Notes under the pieces: model-generated | What the model saw: only the letters and a program-made list of their open reading frames with translations | Told to the model about the DNA's origin: nothing | Databases searched by the model: none | Assembly: GCA_002695005.1 (NCBI GenBank) | Contig: NZNT01000020.1 | Span: 434,001-498,000, forward strand | Direction: 5' to 3' | Source: Maritimibacter sp. | GTDB taxonomy: Bacteria; Pseudomonadota; Alphaproteobacteria; Rhodobacterales; Rhodobacteraceae | Length of the DNA stretch: 64,000 nucleotides | Program-made: the position numbers and the translations under genes | Shown here: piece by piece, positions 1 through 8,305 of the stretch | Layout: the number at the start of each line of letters is the position of its first letter | Position numbering within the stretch: the stretch's first letter is position 1

Positions 1-410
1 ACGAGGCATACTACGCCGGACGCGCGCTGAAACCGGGCGCGAAAGGTCTGATCACCGATTGCTGCGTGCCAATTTCGGCGCTGGCGGAGTGCATCGCACG
101 CACGAGGATCGAAATCGAAGAAGCCGGTCTTGTCGCTCCGCTCGTGGGTCATGTCGGAGATGGTAATTTCCACCTGAATATCCTGATCGACCCCGACGAC
201 GCGAGTGAGCTTGATCGCGCCAAAACGCTCGCAGCAAAAGTGAACGAAATCGCCCTGTCCCTTGGCGGGACCGTGACCGGCGAACACGGAGTTGGATTGG
301 GCAAAAAGAAATACATGAGTGCGGAACACGGTGGTTCCTATCCGTTCATGCAGCTTTTGAAGAGAAGCGTTGACCCAAAGGGCATCCTGAACCCTGGAAA
401 GCTCGTCTGA
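1..410 (+). CDS. FAD-linked oxidase (D-lactate/glycolate dehydrogenase type), C-terminal fragment
   Basis: The reading frame enters from the left edge (first full codon at base 3) and stops at 408-410, so only about 135 C-terminal residues are present. The segment contains HVGDGNFH, then GEHGVG and a closing DPKGILNPGK. These are hallmarks of the cap and C-terminal part of the GlcD/D-LDH-type FAD-linked oxidases (VAO fold), which oxidise 2-hydroxy acids and pass electrons to a quinone or cytochrome. The N-terminal FAD-binding half is outside the window. The substrate cannot be told. A gap of more than 700 bases separates it from the aromatic operon, so membership of that pathway is not shown. 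Confidence 0.85.
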   Translation, partial: EAYYAGRALKPGAKGLITDCCVPISALAECIARTRIEIEEAGLVAPLVGHVGDGNFHLNILIDPDDASELDRAKTLAAKVNEIALSLGGTVTGEHGVGLGKKKYMSAEHGGSYPFMQLLKRSVDPKGILNPGKLV

Positions 411-1109
411 TCGTGGCTTGGAATGGGAGGGTCTTGACCGGGTACGAGGTCGAACGTGGAGGCCCATCGAATGCGGCCGGCATTTGTGTTGAAAGCACAA
501 TGCTGCAGAACGAGCACATTGCTCCACCGTATAGAAGCATGCACTCTGTTTTGACGGTGCGCTGGACCGCGATTATGGACGTGCTGCGATGAATTCGCTT
601 GTTCAAAAACCGGACATATCTGCCGAGTGGAACGACGGTCTGCTTCCTTCCCAAGATTGCCTGACCCCCGCCGAAAGTGCCCGAACGCGCGCCTCCGCAA
701 TCGCCCGGCCACTGCGCAGGTTGAAAATTCCGAGCGTCGGGCGATCGCTCAACCTGCGCCGGTCGGCGCGAACAGCCAGCCTGGCTCAAATAGCGGCTGT
801 GTGAAGCTTCAGTGGCGAGACGACCCCGTACCACTTGTTTTCGGAGGGCGGCAACGACCCGGAACGTTCGGTGGTTAAGCACACGTTGTTCTACGCGGGT
901 CTCTGCAGCAGCGTCGCCTGCCCCAACCCTTCTCGAGGTCTCCGCGCTCACTTGAACTTGCTTGCTATTGCGGCCCTTGCCTGAGACCCGATCAAAAAGT
1001 CCGGCAGCGGGATACTCGGCCGGTCCGAACAGCGCGAGCCACTACCGTCCTCACTGAAACCTTCCCAAAACGGCGCGATGCCAAAGTCAAAACTGCCATT
1101 GCGGAAGTT
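411..1109. other. long intergenic stretch, no convincing gene
   Basis: No open frame here has a ribosome site together with recognisable family content. The short frames on both strands are rich in Arg, Ser and Pro and overlap each other, as expected of random high-GC sequence. It separates the oxidase end from the ferredoxin operon and carries the upstream part of that operon's promoter. It may hold decayed sequence, but I cannot identify a parent gene. Confidence 0.5.
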
Positions 1110-1132
1110 CATGTTGCATGTTACATGTAATT
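1110..1132. promoter_or_regulatory. candidate GntR operator, copy 1 (ferredoxin operon)
   Basis: A 23-bp sequence here is identical to the one at 11332-11354. Its core, TTACATGTAA at 1121-1130, is a perfect 10-bp palindrome, and TTGCATG just before it forms a direct repeat with TTACATG. It lies 21 bp ahead of the ferredoxin start. The GntR gene at 10581-11249 sits beside the other copy, so it is the obvious binder. The pairing is inferred from position and identity; binding has not been shown. Confidence 0.75.
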
Positions 1133-1153
1133 TGAATGCAGCGGGAGGAACTG

Positions 1154-1465
1154 ATGAAGTGGAAGGCTTTCTGCGCGGTCGATGACCTAGAGGACGGCGA
1201 CATGCGGAGCTTTTGTCACCAGCCGAAGATCGCGATCTATCGCGTTGGCGATGAATTCTTAGCGACTGGGGCAATCTGTACGCACATGGAGTCGGACCTG
1301 ACCGAAGGGTATCTCGACGACGATGTCGTGGAGTGTGCGCTTCACGCCGCGACCTTCAATGTTCGTGACGGGCGAGCGCTTTCCCTGCCGGCCACAGAAC
1401 CTCTCACGACCTATCCGGTTCGTGTCGAAGGCGGGATGGTCGAGGTTGGGTTCGAAAATGACTGA
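1154..1465 (+). CDS. Rieske [2Fe-2S] ferredoxin of an aromatic ring-hydroxylating dioxygenase
   Basis: This 103-residue protein is the size of the small soluble ferredoxins (BphF/HcaC type) that carry electrons from a flavin reductase to a terminal ring-hydroxylating oxygenase. The Rieske ligands are C42/H44 (ICTHM) and C61/H64 (CALH), in the usual CxH...CxxH order. The start at 1154 is chosen because GGGAGGA sits just upstream; an in-frame ATG at 1136 has no such site. Its stop overlaps the reductase start by 8 bases (ATGACTGA), so the two are translationally coupled. The oxygenase subunits it serves are probably those at 11397-13227, about 10 kb away but behind the same operator sequence. 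Confidence 0.9.
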   Translation: MKWKAFCAVDDLEDGDMRSFCHQPKIAIYRVGDEFLATGAICTHMESDLTEGYLDDDVVECALHAATFNVRDGRALSLPATEPLTTYPVRVEGGMVEVGFEND

Positions 1466-2681
1466 ACTCCGCCACATCGCCATTGTAGGCGCGAGCCTTG
1501 CCGGAGCCCGGGCTGCGGAAGGGCTGCGCAAGCAAGGTTTCGAGGGTCGGATCACGATGTTTGGCGAGGAGCCTTGGCGCCCTTACGAACGGCCCACGCT
1601 GTCCAAGACAGCTCTCCTGAACGAAGGCGAAGAACCCGTGTGGGTTCACCCCGCGACCTATTACGCAGAAGCCGGGATCGATCTGAGGGCCGGGCGCGCC
1701 GTGGAGCGGCTCGAGCGGCTGGACGAGGGGTTTCGGCTTTTCGTTGGAGATGAGGGTGTGCAGGCAGACAAGGTCCTTCTCGCCACTGGTGCGGCGGTGC
1801 GCAGGCTTGCGGGCACCGAGAACCTCACGCGTGTACATTACCTGAGAGATTGGCGCGATACGCAGACTCTGGGCAACGCCCTTCGGAAATCCGAGCGGGT
1901 GATCGTCGTCGGAAGTGGTTTCATCGGTGCCGAAATCGCGGCCACCGCTTCTAAGCTTTGTAATGAAGTCATCCTGATCGAAGCTTGTCCTGACCTGTTT
2001 CCCACGGTCGGATCGTTAGCGATACGAGAGGCGCTTCGCGCGGCACATGCGCGGGCCGGGGTTTCGTTTCGCACGGGCGTGGCCTGCACCGCGTTCGAGG
2101 AAACCTCGCATGGCGTTTCGGTTTCTCTCGACGACGGATCGCGCGTTTCAGGCGACATTGCTGTCGTGGGCATCGGCGTTGCGGCGCGGGATGATCTGGC
2201 CCGACAAGCTGGTGCAGAAACCGATAGTGGCGTGGTCGTGAACGCGAACTTCCAGAGCAATGTGCCGGGCCTCTACGCGGCCGGAGACGTGGCTGTGACG
2301 CGCGGTCCCGACGGGCAATTAACGCGAACGGGTCATTGGCGGGCTGCACAGGAGCAGGGGGCCGCCGCTGCGGCGGCGATGCTGGGTCTTGAGATCCCGC
2401 AGCTGTCGCTACCTTGGCACTGGTCCGATCAATACGAACATCGGCTTGACGCGTACGGCGACTGTCTCAGCGCCGACAAGAGCGTGTTGAGGCGTGAAGA
2501 AAATGGCGGTCTGACGGAATTCCATCTCTCTGACGGCAAGCTCGTCGGGATAACGGGACTTGATACCGCGCGGGTTTTTCGTCCGGCCGTGAAATGGATC
2601 GGACAGGATGTCTGGCCGAATGCCGAGGATCTCGCGAACCCCGCCATCCCAATCAAGAAAATCTCACTCGAGGTCGCATGA
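1458..2681 (+). CDS. NAD(P)H:ferredoxin reductase of the dioxygenase system
   Basis: The 407-residue product has the layout of BphA4/HcaD-type FAD reductases. There is an N-terminal FAD dinucleotide fold (GASLAGARAAE, residues 11-21), a second NAD-binding fold (GSGFIGAEIA, about 152-161), the FAD-contacting GLYAAGDVAV (about 271-280) and a C-terminal reductase cap. It should oxidise NADH and reduce the ferredoxin encoded immediately upstream. The start at 1458 lies inside the ferredoxin stop region; a longer upstream frame only shadows the ferredoxin gene. Length matches the family norm of about 400 residues. Confidence 0.9.
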   Translation: MTELRHIAIVGASLAGARAAEGLRKQGFEGRITMFGEEPWRPYERPTLSKTALLNEGEEPVWVHPATYYAEAGIDLRAGRAVERLERLDEGFRLFVGDEGVQADKVLLATGAAVRRLAGTENLTRVHYLRDWRDTQTLGNALRKSERVIVVGSGFIGAEIAATASKLCNEVILIEACPDLFPTVGSLAIREALRAAHARAGVSFRTGVACTAFEETSHGVSVSLDDGSRVSGDIAVVGIGVAARDDLARQAGAETDSGVVVNANFQSNVPGLYAAGDVAVTRGPDGQLTRTGHWRAAQEQGAAAAAAMLGLEIPQLSLPWHWSDQYEHRLDAYGDCLSADKSVLRREENGGLTEFHLSDGKLVGITGLDTARVFRPAVKWIGQDVWPNAEDLANPAIPIKKISLEVA

Positions 2682-2718
2682 CCTCGGGAATTTCACCGGA
2701 CACGAGGAGGAGTCCAAG

Positions 2719-3705
2719 ATGAAAATGACGAAACTGAAGGCCTTTGCCGCAGTAGCGGCCCTGACGGCTGGCGCTGCGGAAGCACGTGAACTTCGCTTCA
2801 CCATCTCCCCGCCAGAGCCCTCTCCATGGGGCCAAGCCACGAAAGCGTTCGCCGAAAACGTGGCGGAGCTGTCCGGAGGCGAGCTTACGGTGAACGTTTT
2901 CTACGCCAACCAGCTCGGAAGTGAGCAGCAGACGGTCCGTCAGATCGCGCGCGGGCGACTCGACATGGGGCTGATGTCGAATACCGCGACGTCACTGCTT
3001 GTGCCGGAGTTCGCATTGCTGGCGGTGCCTTACGTGTTCGACAGCCTCGACCAGGCCGACTGCGTCGCAGACCAGCATCTTCTCGACACGTACGCGGAGC
3101 CCTTTGAGGCAGCAGGCGTGCGGGCGCTCGAGTGGGTCGAAGTCGGCCACCAGATCGTTTTTTCCAAGGAAGCGGTCGACAGCATCGACGCCTTGGACAA
3201 CATGAAGGTCCGAGTCGCTCCGACGCAAACCGACACGATCTTTTTCGAAGCGACCGGGGCGAACGCCATTCCGCTCGGCGTGAACGAGGTTCCGTCCTCC
3301 CTGAAGACGGGAAGCGTGACGGCCGCCACGGTACCAGCCGTCTACGGCATGGCAATCGGACTTCCCGAGATCGCGCCGGAAATCACGATCTCGAACCACG
3401 TCCATCAGGTCGGGGCGATCCTGATTTCGGACCGAACCTGGGAGACGCTTAGCGACGAGGAGAAGGGCTGGGTCAGCGAGGCTTCGGCCGTCTTCAAAAC
3501 GCTTCGACAATCGGTGCGGGGGGCGGAAAGCGCCCTAGTGGACAAGGCTGCGTCGATGGAAGGCGTTACGGTACACCGCCCCGACCTCGGCGCATGGCGT
3601 ACGCTGGCACAGGAAAACCACCAGAGGATCGTCGATGCTATCGGCGGCGACGCCGACACAGCCTGGGAAGAGCTTCAGGCAGCCAAGAAATCCTGCGCGG
3701 GCTGA
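2719..3705 (+). CDS. dctP: TRAP transporter substrate-binding protein (DctP family)
   Basis: The 328-residue product starts with a Sec signal peptide (basic MKMTKLK, an Ala-rich core, likely cut after AEA near residue 22) and continues as a DctP-type periplasmic binding protein, including the SGGELTVNVFY and SLKTGSVTAAT-type segments common in the family. A good ribosome site, CACGAGGAGGAG, lies just before the ATG at 2719. It captures an organic acid for the DctQM membrane unit encoded next. In this setting the ligand is probably an aromatic acid feeding the meta-cleavage pathway; that is inferred from context only. Confidence 0.9.
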   Translation: MKMTKLKAFAAVAALTAGAAEARELRFTISPPEPSPWGQATKAFAENVAELSGGELTVNVFYANQLGSEQQTVRQIARGRLDMGLMSNTATSLLVPEFALLAVPYVFDSLDQADCVADQHLLDTYAEPFEAAGVRALEWVEVGHQIVFSKEAVDSIDALDNMKVRVAPTQTDTIFFEATGANAIPLGVNEVPSSLKTGSVTAATVPAVYGMAIGLPEIAPEITISNHVHQVGAILISDRTWETLSDEEKGWVSEASAVFKTLRQSVRGAESALVDKAASMEGVTVHRPDLGAWRTLAQENHQRIVDAIGGDADTAWEELQAAKKSCAG

Positions 3706-3721
3706 CGCGCAGTGAACAAGT

Positions 3722-3747
3722 CCCCCGACCTGCCAAGAGGTCGGGGG
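3722..3747 (+). other. stem-loop between dctP and dctQ
   Basis: A perfect 10-bp inverted repeat (CCCCCGACCT and AGGTCGGGGG) flanks a 6-base loop. No T-run follows, so it is not a classical terminator. Such hairpins after a binding-protein gene usually stabilise the upstream mRNA or partly attenuate transcription, giving more binding protein than permease. Confidence 0.75.
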
Positions 3748-3776
3748 CGTTCAAACCCTGAAGGACGGTGTTGTCG

Positions 3777-4268
3777 ATGCGTTTGGCGCGGCGAATACAT
3801 AGTTTTCTAAATCTCTTCGAGAATGTGGTCGCCGTCATCGCCTATTCGGTGGTCGGTCTGCTTCTGATGGGTGACGTGATCGGACGAGAAGTCTTTGGCC
3901 AGGGCATATTCGGGGCGCAAAAAGCGGCCGTGTATGCTTCGATTGTTGCGGGTTTCATCGGCCTAGTCATCGCTACATCGTCCAACAGCCAACTTCGGCC
4001 GGCGTTCCTCGACTGGGTGTTTCCATGGCAATTCATCGACCGACTCGGAGACCTTATTTCCGCGATTGTGTTTCTCGCGCTGTGCTACTTCGCGATCCAG
4101 TTCATCGACGCGTCCATCGCGTTCCGTGAGCGTGCCGCTGTGCTCTACTGGCCCTTGTGGCCCTTCCAACTGGTGGTTGCCTACGCGCTCGCCTCGTCTG
4201 GCCTTCGCCATGTGCTGTTTGCTGTCTGGCCCGCCCTCAAGACACCAAGAACGCAAGGACAAGAATGA
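3777..4268 (+). CDS. dctQ: TRAP transporter small permease (DctQ family)
   Basis: This roughly 163-residue hydrophobic protein has four membrane segments, the DctQ topology: one near residues 13-33, one around the VYASIVAGFIGLVIA segment, and two in the C-terminal half. The conserved small-subunit features include GREVFG after helix 1. It pairs with DctM to form the sodium-driven importer. The start is ambiguous: AAGGA at 3761-3765 could serve GTG 3768, TTG 3771 or ATG 3777; I took the ATG. Its TGA overlaps the dctM start. Confidence 0.85.
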   Translation: MRLARRIHSFLNLFENVVAVIAYSVVGLLLMGDVIGREVFGQGIFGAQKAAVYASIVAGFIGLVIATSSNSQLRPAFLDWVFPWQFIDRLGDLISAIVFLALCYFAIQFIDASIAFRERAAVLYWPLWPFQLVVAYALASSGLRHVLFAVWPALKTPRTQGQE

Positions 4269-5527
4269 TGGCTGGCTTGGGTATCGTTGTCCTCCTCTTC
4301 GGCCTGATCGCGCTGAGGCAAAACATCGTGGTTATCTTGCTGGCGATAGCTGCCTACGTGCACTTGGTATGGGCCGACGGCGACCTGACTTACCTCGTCG
4401 AAGACATGTGGCTCGCGCTCGACAACGACGTGTTGCTCGCAGTTCCAATGTTTCTGATTGCCGGCAACCTTATGACGCGGGGGTCGATCGCGCGTAGGCT
4501 GATCGAAGTCGCGCGGCTGATAACGGCGCCTATCCCCGGTGGCCTGGGAGTCGCGACGATCCTGAGCTGCGCGATTTTCGCCGCGATATCCGGATCCTCG
4601 CCGGTCACGCTGCTTGCGGTTGGGTCGGTGCTGTATCCGGCTCTCATAGAAAACGGCTATTCAAAAAAGTTCGCTCTCGGCGCCCTCACTTCGGGCGGGA
4701 CGCTCGGGATCATCATCCCGCCGTCGATCCCGCTGATCCTGTACGGCGTGGTGACGGAACACAGCATCGCCAGCCTCTTCCTCGCGGGCATCATCCCCGG
4801 CCTGATGTTGACAGCGGCCATGTCGGGTTACGCGCTGATCGTGAACCGCCACATTCCGACGGCCCCCTTCGACCCGAGGGCTCTGTGGGAGGCCCTGCGC
4901 AGGGGCATCTGGGCGATCCTGATGCCGATCATCCTGCTGGGGGGGATCTACAGCGGGATGTTCTCGCCGACCGAGGCCGCCGCTGTCGCTTTGTTCTATG
5001 GGTTGATCGTGGAAGCATTTATCCACCGCGAACTTGGCGTCAAAGATGTTTACCGGACGATGGTAGATACGGCCCGGACGCTTGGGATGCTGTTTCCGAT
5101 TATTGCAGTGGCCTTGTCGCTCAAGAACGTTCTGACGATCGAGGGTATTCCGCAGATGATGGCGGACTGGATCGCGATCACGACAGGTTCCAAGGTCGCG
5201 TTCCTGCTTGCGACCAACGTGATGCTCCTAGTCGTCGGGTGTTTCTTCGATGTGGTGTCGAGCATATTGATCCTCGGTCCATTGCTCCTTGCCGCCGCGC
5301 AGACCTTTGGTATCGACCCGATCCACTTCGGCGTCATCATGGCCATCAACCTCGAGATCGGTTTCCTGACGCCGCCCATTGGGCTCAACCTGATTGTCGC
5401 GATGTCGGTCTTCAGAGCGAGGTTCAGCGAAATCTGTTTCGCGGTCATTCCATTCGTCGCGATCATCGGAGTGGTGCTCCTGCTCGTGACCTTCATTCCG
5501 CAGCTCAGCCTTTGGCTGGTGAACTGA
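4265..5527 (+). CDS. dctM: TRAP transporter large permease (DctM family)
   Basis: The 420-residue product is a polytopic membrane protein with typical DctM stretches: GGLGVATILSCAIFAAISGSS near the first third, GTLGIIIPPSIP in the middle and LEIGFLTPPIGLNL near the end. It forms the transport core of the TRAP system. Start is ATG 4265 or the adjacent ATG 4268; both lie after AAGGACAAG, and the first overlaps the dctQ stop. The operon continues into the lower meta-pathway genes, tying this importer to aromatic catabolism. Confidence 0.92.
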   Translation: MMAGLGIVVLLFGLIALRQNIVVILLAIAAYVHLVWADGDLTYLVEDMWLALDNDVLLAVPMFLIAGNLMTRGSIARRLIEVARLITAPIPGGLGVATILSCAIFAAISGSSPVTLLAVGSVLYPALIENGYSKKFALGALTSGGTLGIIIPPSIPLILYGVVTEHSIASLFLAGIIPGLMLTAAMSGYALIVNRHIPTAPFDPRALWEALRRGIWAILMPIILLGGIYSGMFSPTEAAAVALFYGLIVEAFIHRELGVKDVYRTMVDTARTLGMLFPIIAVALSLKNVLTIEGIPQMMADWIAITTGSKVAFLLATNVMLLVVGCFFDVVSSILILGPLLLAAAQTFGIDPIHFGVIMAINLEIGFLTPPIGLNLIVAMSVFRARFSEICFAVIPFVAIIGVVLLLVTFIPQLSLWLVN

Positions 5528-5553
5528 CATCCATTCAGAAGGGGGACAGAGAT

Positions 5554-6339
5554 TTGTCCGACAAGACACAGGAAGCCGCCAGCCGGATCTGGGAGGCTAC
5601 CAGAAGTGGCAAGACCGTAGACCCGGTGCGGGACCTCATAGGGGAAACCGATCTTGACGCTGCATACCAGGTTCAGGATTACCTTACCGAAAAGCGGCTC
5701 AGGGAGGGCGGTCGGATCGTCGGTCGCAAGATCGGCCTCACTTCGCGCTCCGTTCAGGTGCAGCTGGGCGTCGATCAGCCCGACTTCGGCATTCTTTTTT
5801 CTGACATGGATGTGCCAACGGGTGGCGAGATCCCGTGGCGCGACGTCATGCAGCCTAAAGTTGAGGCCGAGATTGCGTTCGTGATGAAGCGAAGCCTGAC
5901 GGGCGTGGACGTGACGACGGCCGAAGTGATGCGCGCGGTGGAGTACGTTGTCCCGGCCATCGAGGTCGTGGGGTCGCGCATCCGCGATTGGGACATACGC
6001 ATCACTGACACGATCGCCGATAACGCGAGTTCGTCTCACTACGTGCTCGGGCATACGCCGCGGCGGTTGAGGGACGTGGATATTCTGGATTGCGGCATGC
6101 ACCTTCAGGTCAACTGCGCGGATGTCGCGACAGGCCTTGGACGCGCCTGCCTTGGATCACCCCTCAATGCGACGACCTGGCTGGCGCGCCGGATGGCGCA
6201 GGTGGGCAGACCGCTGGCCGAGGGCGACGTCGTCCTCGCGGGGGCTCTGGGCCCGATGGCGCCCGTCAAGCAGGGTGACTTCGCATCGGCAACGATTGAA
6301 GGCCTCGGAACAGTCTCCGTCGGCTTTTCGAAGGAGTAG
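5554..6339 (+). CDS. mhpD: 2-hydroxypenta-2,4-dienoate hydratase (2-keto-4-pentenoate hydratase)
   Basis: The 261-residue product matches the fumarylacetoacetase-fold hydratases (MhpD/BphH/XylJ) in size and in segments such as GRKIGLTS, the acidic metal-site region PKVEAEIAFV, and the C-terminal GDVVLAGALGPMAPV. It adds water to 2-hydroxypenta-2,4-dienoate to give 4-hydroxy-2-oxovalerate. The start is a TTG at 5554 behind GAAGGGGG; no ATG fits. A close relative, 4-oxalocrotonate decarboxylase, shares this fold, but the two genes that follow (acetaldehyde dehydrogenase and aldolase) favour the hydratase. Confidence 0.85.
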   Translation: MSDKTQEAASRIWEATRSGKTVDPVRDLIGETDLDAAYQVQDYLTEKRLREGGRIVGRKIGLTSRSVQVQLGVDQPDFGILFSDMDVPTGGEIPWRDVMQPKVEAEIAFVMKRSLTGVDVTTAEVMRAVEYVVPAIEVVGSRIRDWDIRITDTIADNASSSHYVLGHTPRRLRDVDILDCGMHLQVNCADVATGLGRACLGSPLNATTWLARRMAQVGRPLAEGDVVLAGALGPMAPVKQGDFASATIEGLGTVSVGFSKE

Positions 6340-6342
6340 GAA

Positions 6343-7287
6343 ATGAGCAAGATCAAATGTGCCATCATCGGATCCGGCAATATCGGCACGGATCTCATGA
6401 TCAAGATCATGCGCATGTCCGACGTGCTGGAGATGAGCGCGATGGTGGGGATCGACCCCGCTTCCGACGGACTGGAACGCGCGCGGCGCATGGGTGTCGC
6501 AACCACTCACGAAGGATTGGATGGTCTGACCCGGCTTCCCGAGTACGGTGATATCCGGATCGTCTTCGACGCGACCTCCGCGGGAGCGCACAAGCGACAC
6601 TCAGAGGTCCTTATCGGAGACGGCAAGCAAGTCATCGACCTCACTCCGGCAGCGATCGGTCCGTACACGATCCCGCCCGTGAACCTTGAGGACTCGCTCG
6701 GTGCAAGTAACGTAAACATGGTGACTTGCGGCGGGCAGGCCACGATTCCGATGGTCGCTGCCGTGAACCGCGTAGCCCGGGTGCATTATGGCGAGATCGT
6801 TGCGTCCATCAGTTCCAGGTCCGCCGGACCCGGCACGCGTGCGAACATCGACGAGTTCACCGAAACGACCCGCGAGGCGATTGAAAAAGTTGGAGGGGCC
6901 GCGCGCGGCAAGGCCATCATCATCCTCAACCCGGCCGAGCCGCCCCTCATCATGCGCGACACTGTCTATTGCTTGTGCGATGAGGCGGATACCGACGCGA
7001 TCCGAAAGTCTGTCGCGGACATGGTCGCGGAGGTGCAGGCCTACGTGCCCGGCTACCGTCTCAAGCAGGAGGTTCAGTTCGAACATGTCGGCGGAAACGA
7101 CCCGCTGAGGATTCCCGAGATGGGCGGCGAGTTCACGGGCCTGAAGGTCACGATCTTTCTCGAGGTGGAGGGGGCGGCCCATTACCTGCCCGCCTATGCG
7201 GGAAATCTCGACATCATGACGTCGGCAGCCATGAAGACCGCCGAACGGCTCGCCGAAAAACGCAACTGGGTTGAGGAGGTGGCTTGA
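6343..7287 (+). CDS. mhpF: acetaldehyde dehydrogenase (acetylating)
   Basis: The 314-residue enzyme has an N-terminal NAD fold (GSGNIGTDL from residue 10) and the catalytic cysteine C129 in [10 protein letters not shown], as in MhpF/BphJ/DmpF. It oxidises acetaldehyde with CoA and NAD+ to acetyl-CoA. In this family the enzyme forms a complex with the aldolase encoded next, and acetaldehyde passes through a tunnel. The gene starts 3 bases after the hydratase stop, with GGAGTAGG as ribosome site, and its end abuts the aldolase gene. Confidence 0.95.
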   Translation: MSKIKCAIIGSGNIGTDLMIKIMRMSDVLEMSAMVGIDPASDGLERARRMGVATTHEGLDGLTRLPEYGDIRIVFDATSAGAHKRHSEVLIGDGKQVIDLTPAAIGPYTIPPVNLEDSLGASNVNMVTCGGQATIPMVAAVNRVARVHYGEIVASISSRSAGPGTRANIDEFTETTREAIEKVGGAARGKAIIILNPAEPPLIMRDTVYCLCDEADTDAIRKSVADMVAEVQAYVPGYRLKQEVQFEHVGGNDPLRIPEMGGEFTGLKVTIFLEVEGAAHYLPAYAGNLDIMTSAAMKTAERLAEKRNWVEEVA

Positions 7288-7288
7288 T

Positions 7289-8305
7289 ATGACCCGTTTG
7301 TACATTCAAGACGTCACGCTGCGCGACGGTATGCACGCGATGCGGCACCAGTACGACCTTGGACAGGTCCGCGCCATCGCGCAGGCACTGGACGAAGCCG
7401 GCGTGGACGCGATCGAGGTCGCACACGGCGACGGGCTGACCGGGTCGACATTCAACTACGGTTTCGGGAAGTGCACAGACGAAGCCTGGATCGAAGCGGC
7501 GGCGTCGGTGGTCAAGTCCGCCAGACTCACGACATTGCTCATTCCCGGTATCGGCACGATCGACGACCTGCGCCGCGCACGGGACATGGGCATCACGTCG
7601 GTTCGTGTCGCGACGCACTGCACCGAAGCGGATGTCGCGGCGCAGCATATCGCGGCCGCCAAGGACATGGGGATGGACGTGTCCGGTTTCCTCATGATGT
7701 CGCACATGAATACGCCGGAGCGTCTGGCTGCGCAGGCTGCCCTCATGGAAAGCTATGGTGCGGACTGTGTCTATTGCACCGATAGCGGCGGTCGCCTGAC
7801 CATGCGGGACGTGAAGTCGCGGTTCGATGCCTACGCAAAGGCTCTGAAGCCGACGACCCAGCGCGGCGCGCATATGCACGAGAACCTGTCCCTCTCGGTC
7901 GCAAACTCCGTCGTCGCAGTCGAGAACGGGGCCTACCGTGTCGATGCCTCACTCGCCGGCATGGGCGCGGGCGCTGGCAACACACCGATCGAAGCGTTCG
8001 TCGCGGTCGCCGACCTTTATGGCTGGGAGCATGGTTGCGATCTGTTCAAACTTCAGGACGCCGCAGAGGACCTCGTGCGACCTTTGCAGGACCGGCCCGT
8101 CAGGGTCGACCGCGAAACCCTGACGCTTGGCTATGCCGGGGTTTATTCGTCCTTCTTGCGGCATGCCGAACGGGCCGCCGAAATGTATGGACTGGATACT
8201 CGCGCGATCCTGACGGAAGTGGGCGCCCGGGGCATGGTCGGCGGTCAGGAAGACATGATTGTCGACGTTGCGCTGGACATGGCGAAAGCGAGGGAAAGCG
8301 CATGA
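7289..8305 (+). CDS. mhpE: 4-hydroxy-2-oxovalerate aldolase
   Basis: The 338-residue protein begins with the [10 protein letters not shown] signature (residues 8-17) of the HMGL-like TIM-barrel aldolases MhpE/BphI/DmpG; R12 and D13 match the catalytic Arg/Asp pair. HMHENLSLS in the barrel supplies metal-binding histidines. It cleaves 4-hydroxy-2-oxovalerate to pyruvate and acetaldehyde. AGGAGG is well placed before ATG 7289. The stop overlaps the next start in an ATGA. Confidence 0.95.
   Translation: MTRLYIQDVTLRDGMHAMRHQYDLGQVRAIAQALDEAGVDAIEVAHGDGLTGSTFNYGFGKCTDEAWIEAAASVVKSARLTTLLIPGIGTIDDLRRARDMGITSVRVATHCTEADVAAQHIAAAKDMGMDVSGFLMMSHMNTPERLAAQAALMESYGADCVYCTDSGGRLTMRDVKSRFDAYAKALKPTTQRGAHMHENLSLSVANSVVAVENGAYRVDASLAGMGAGAGNTPIEAFVAVADLYGWEHGCDLFKLQDAAEDLVRPLQDRPVRVDRETLTLGYAGVYSSFLRHAERAAEMYGLDTRAILTEVGARGMVGGQEDMIVDVALDMAKARESA

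Noticed and set aside
411-1109. Short open frames such as 589-804 on the plus strand
   Set aside because: No ribosome site, no family motif and heavy overlap with frames on the other strand.
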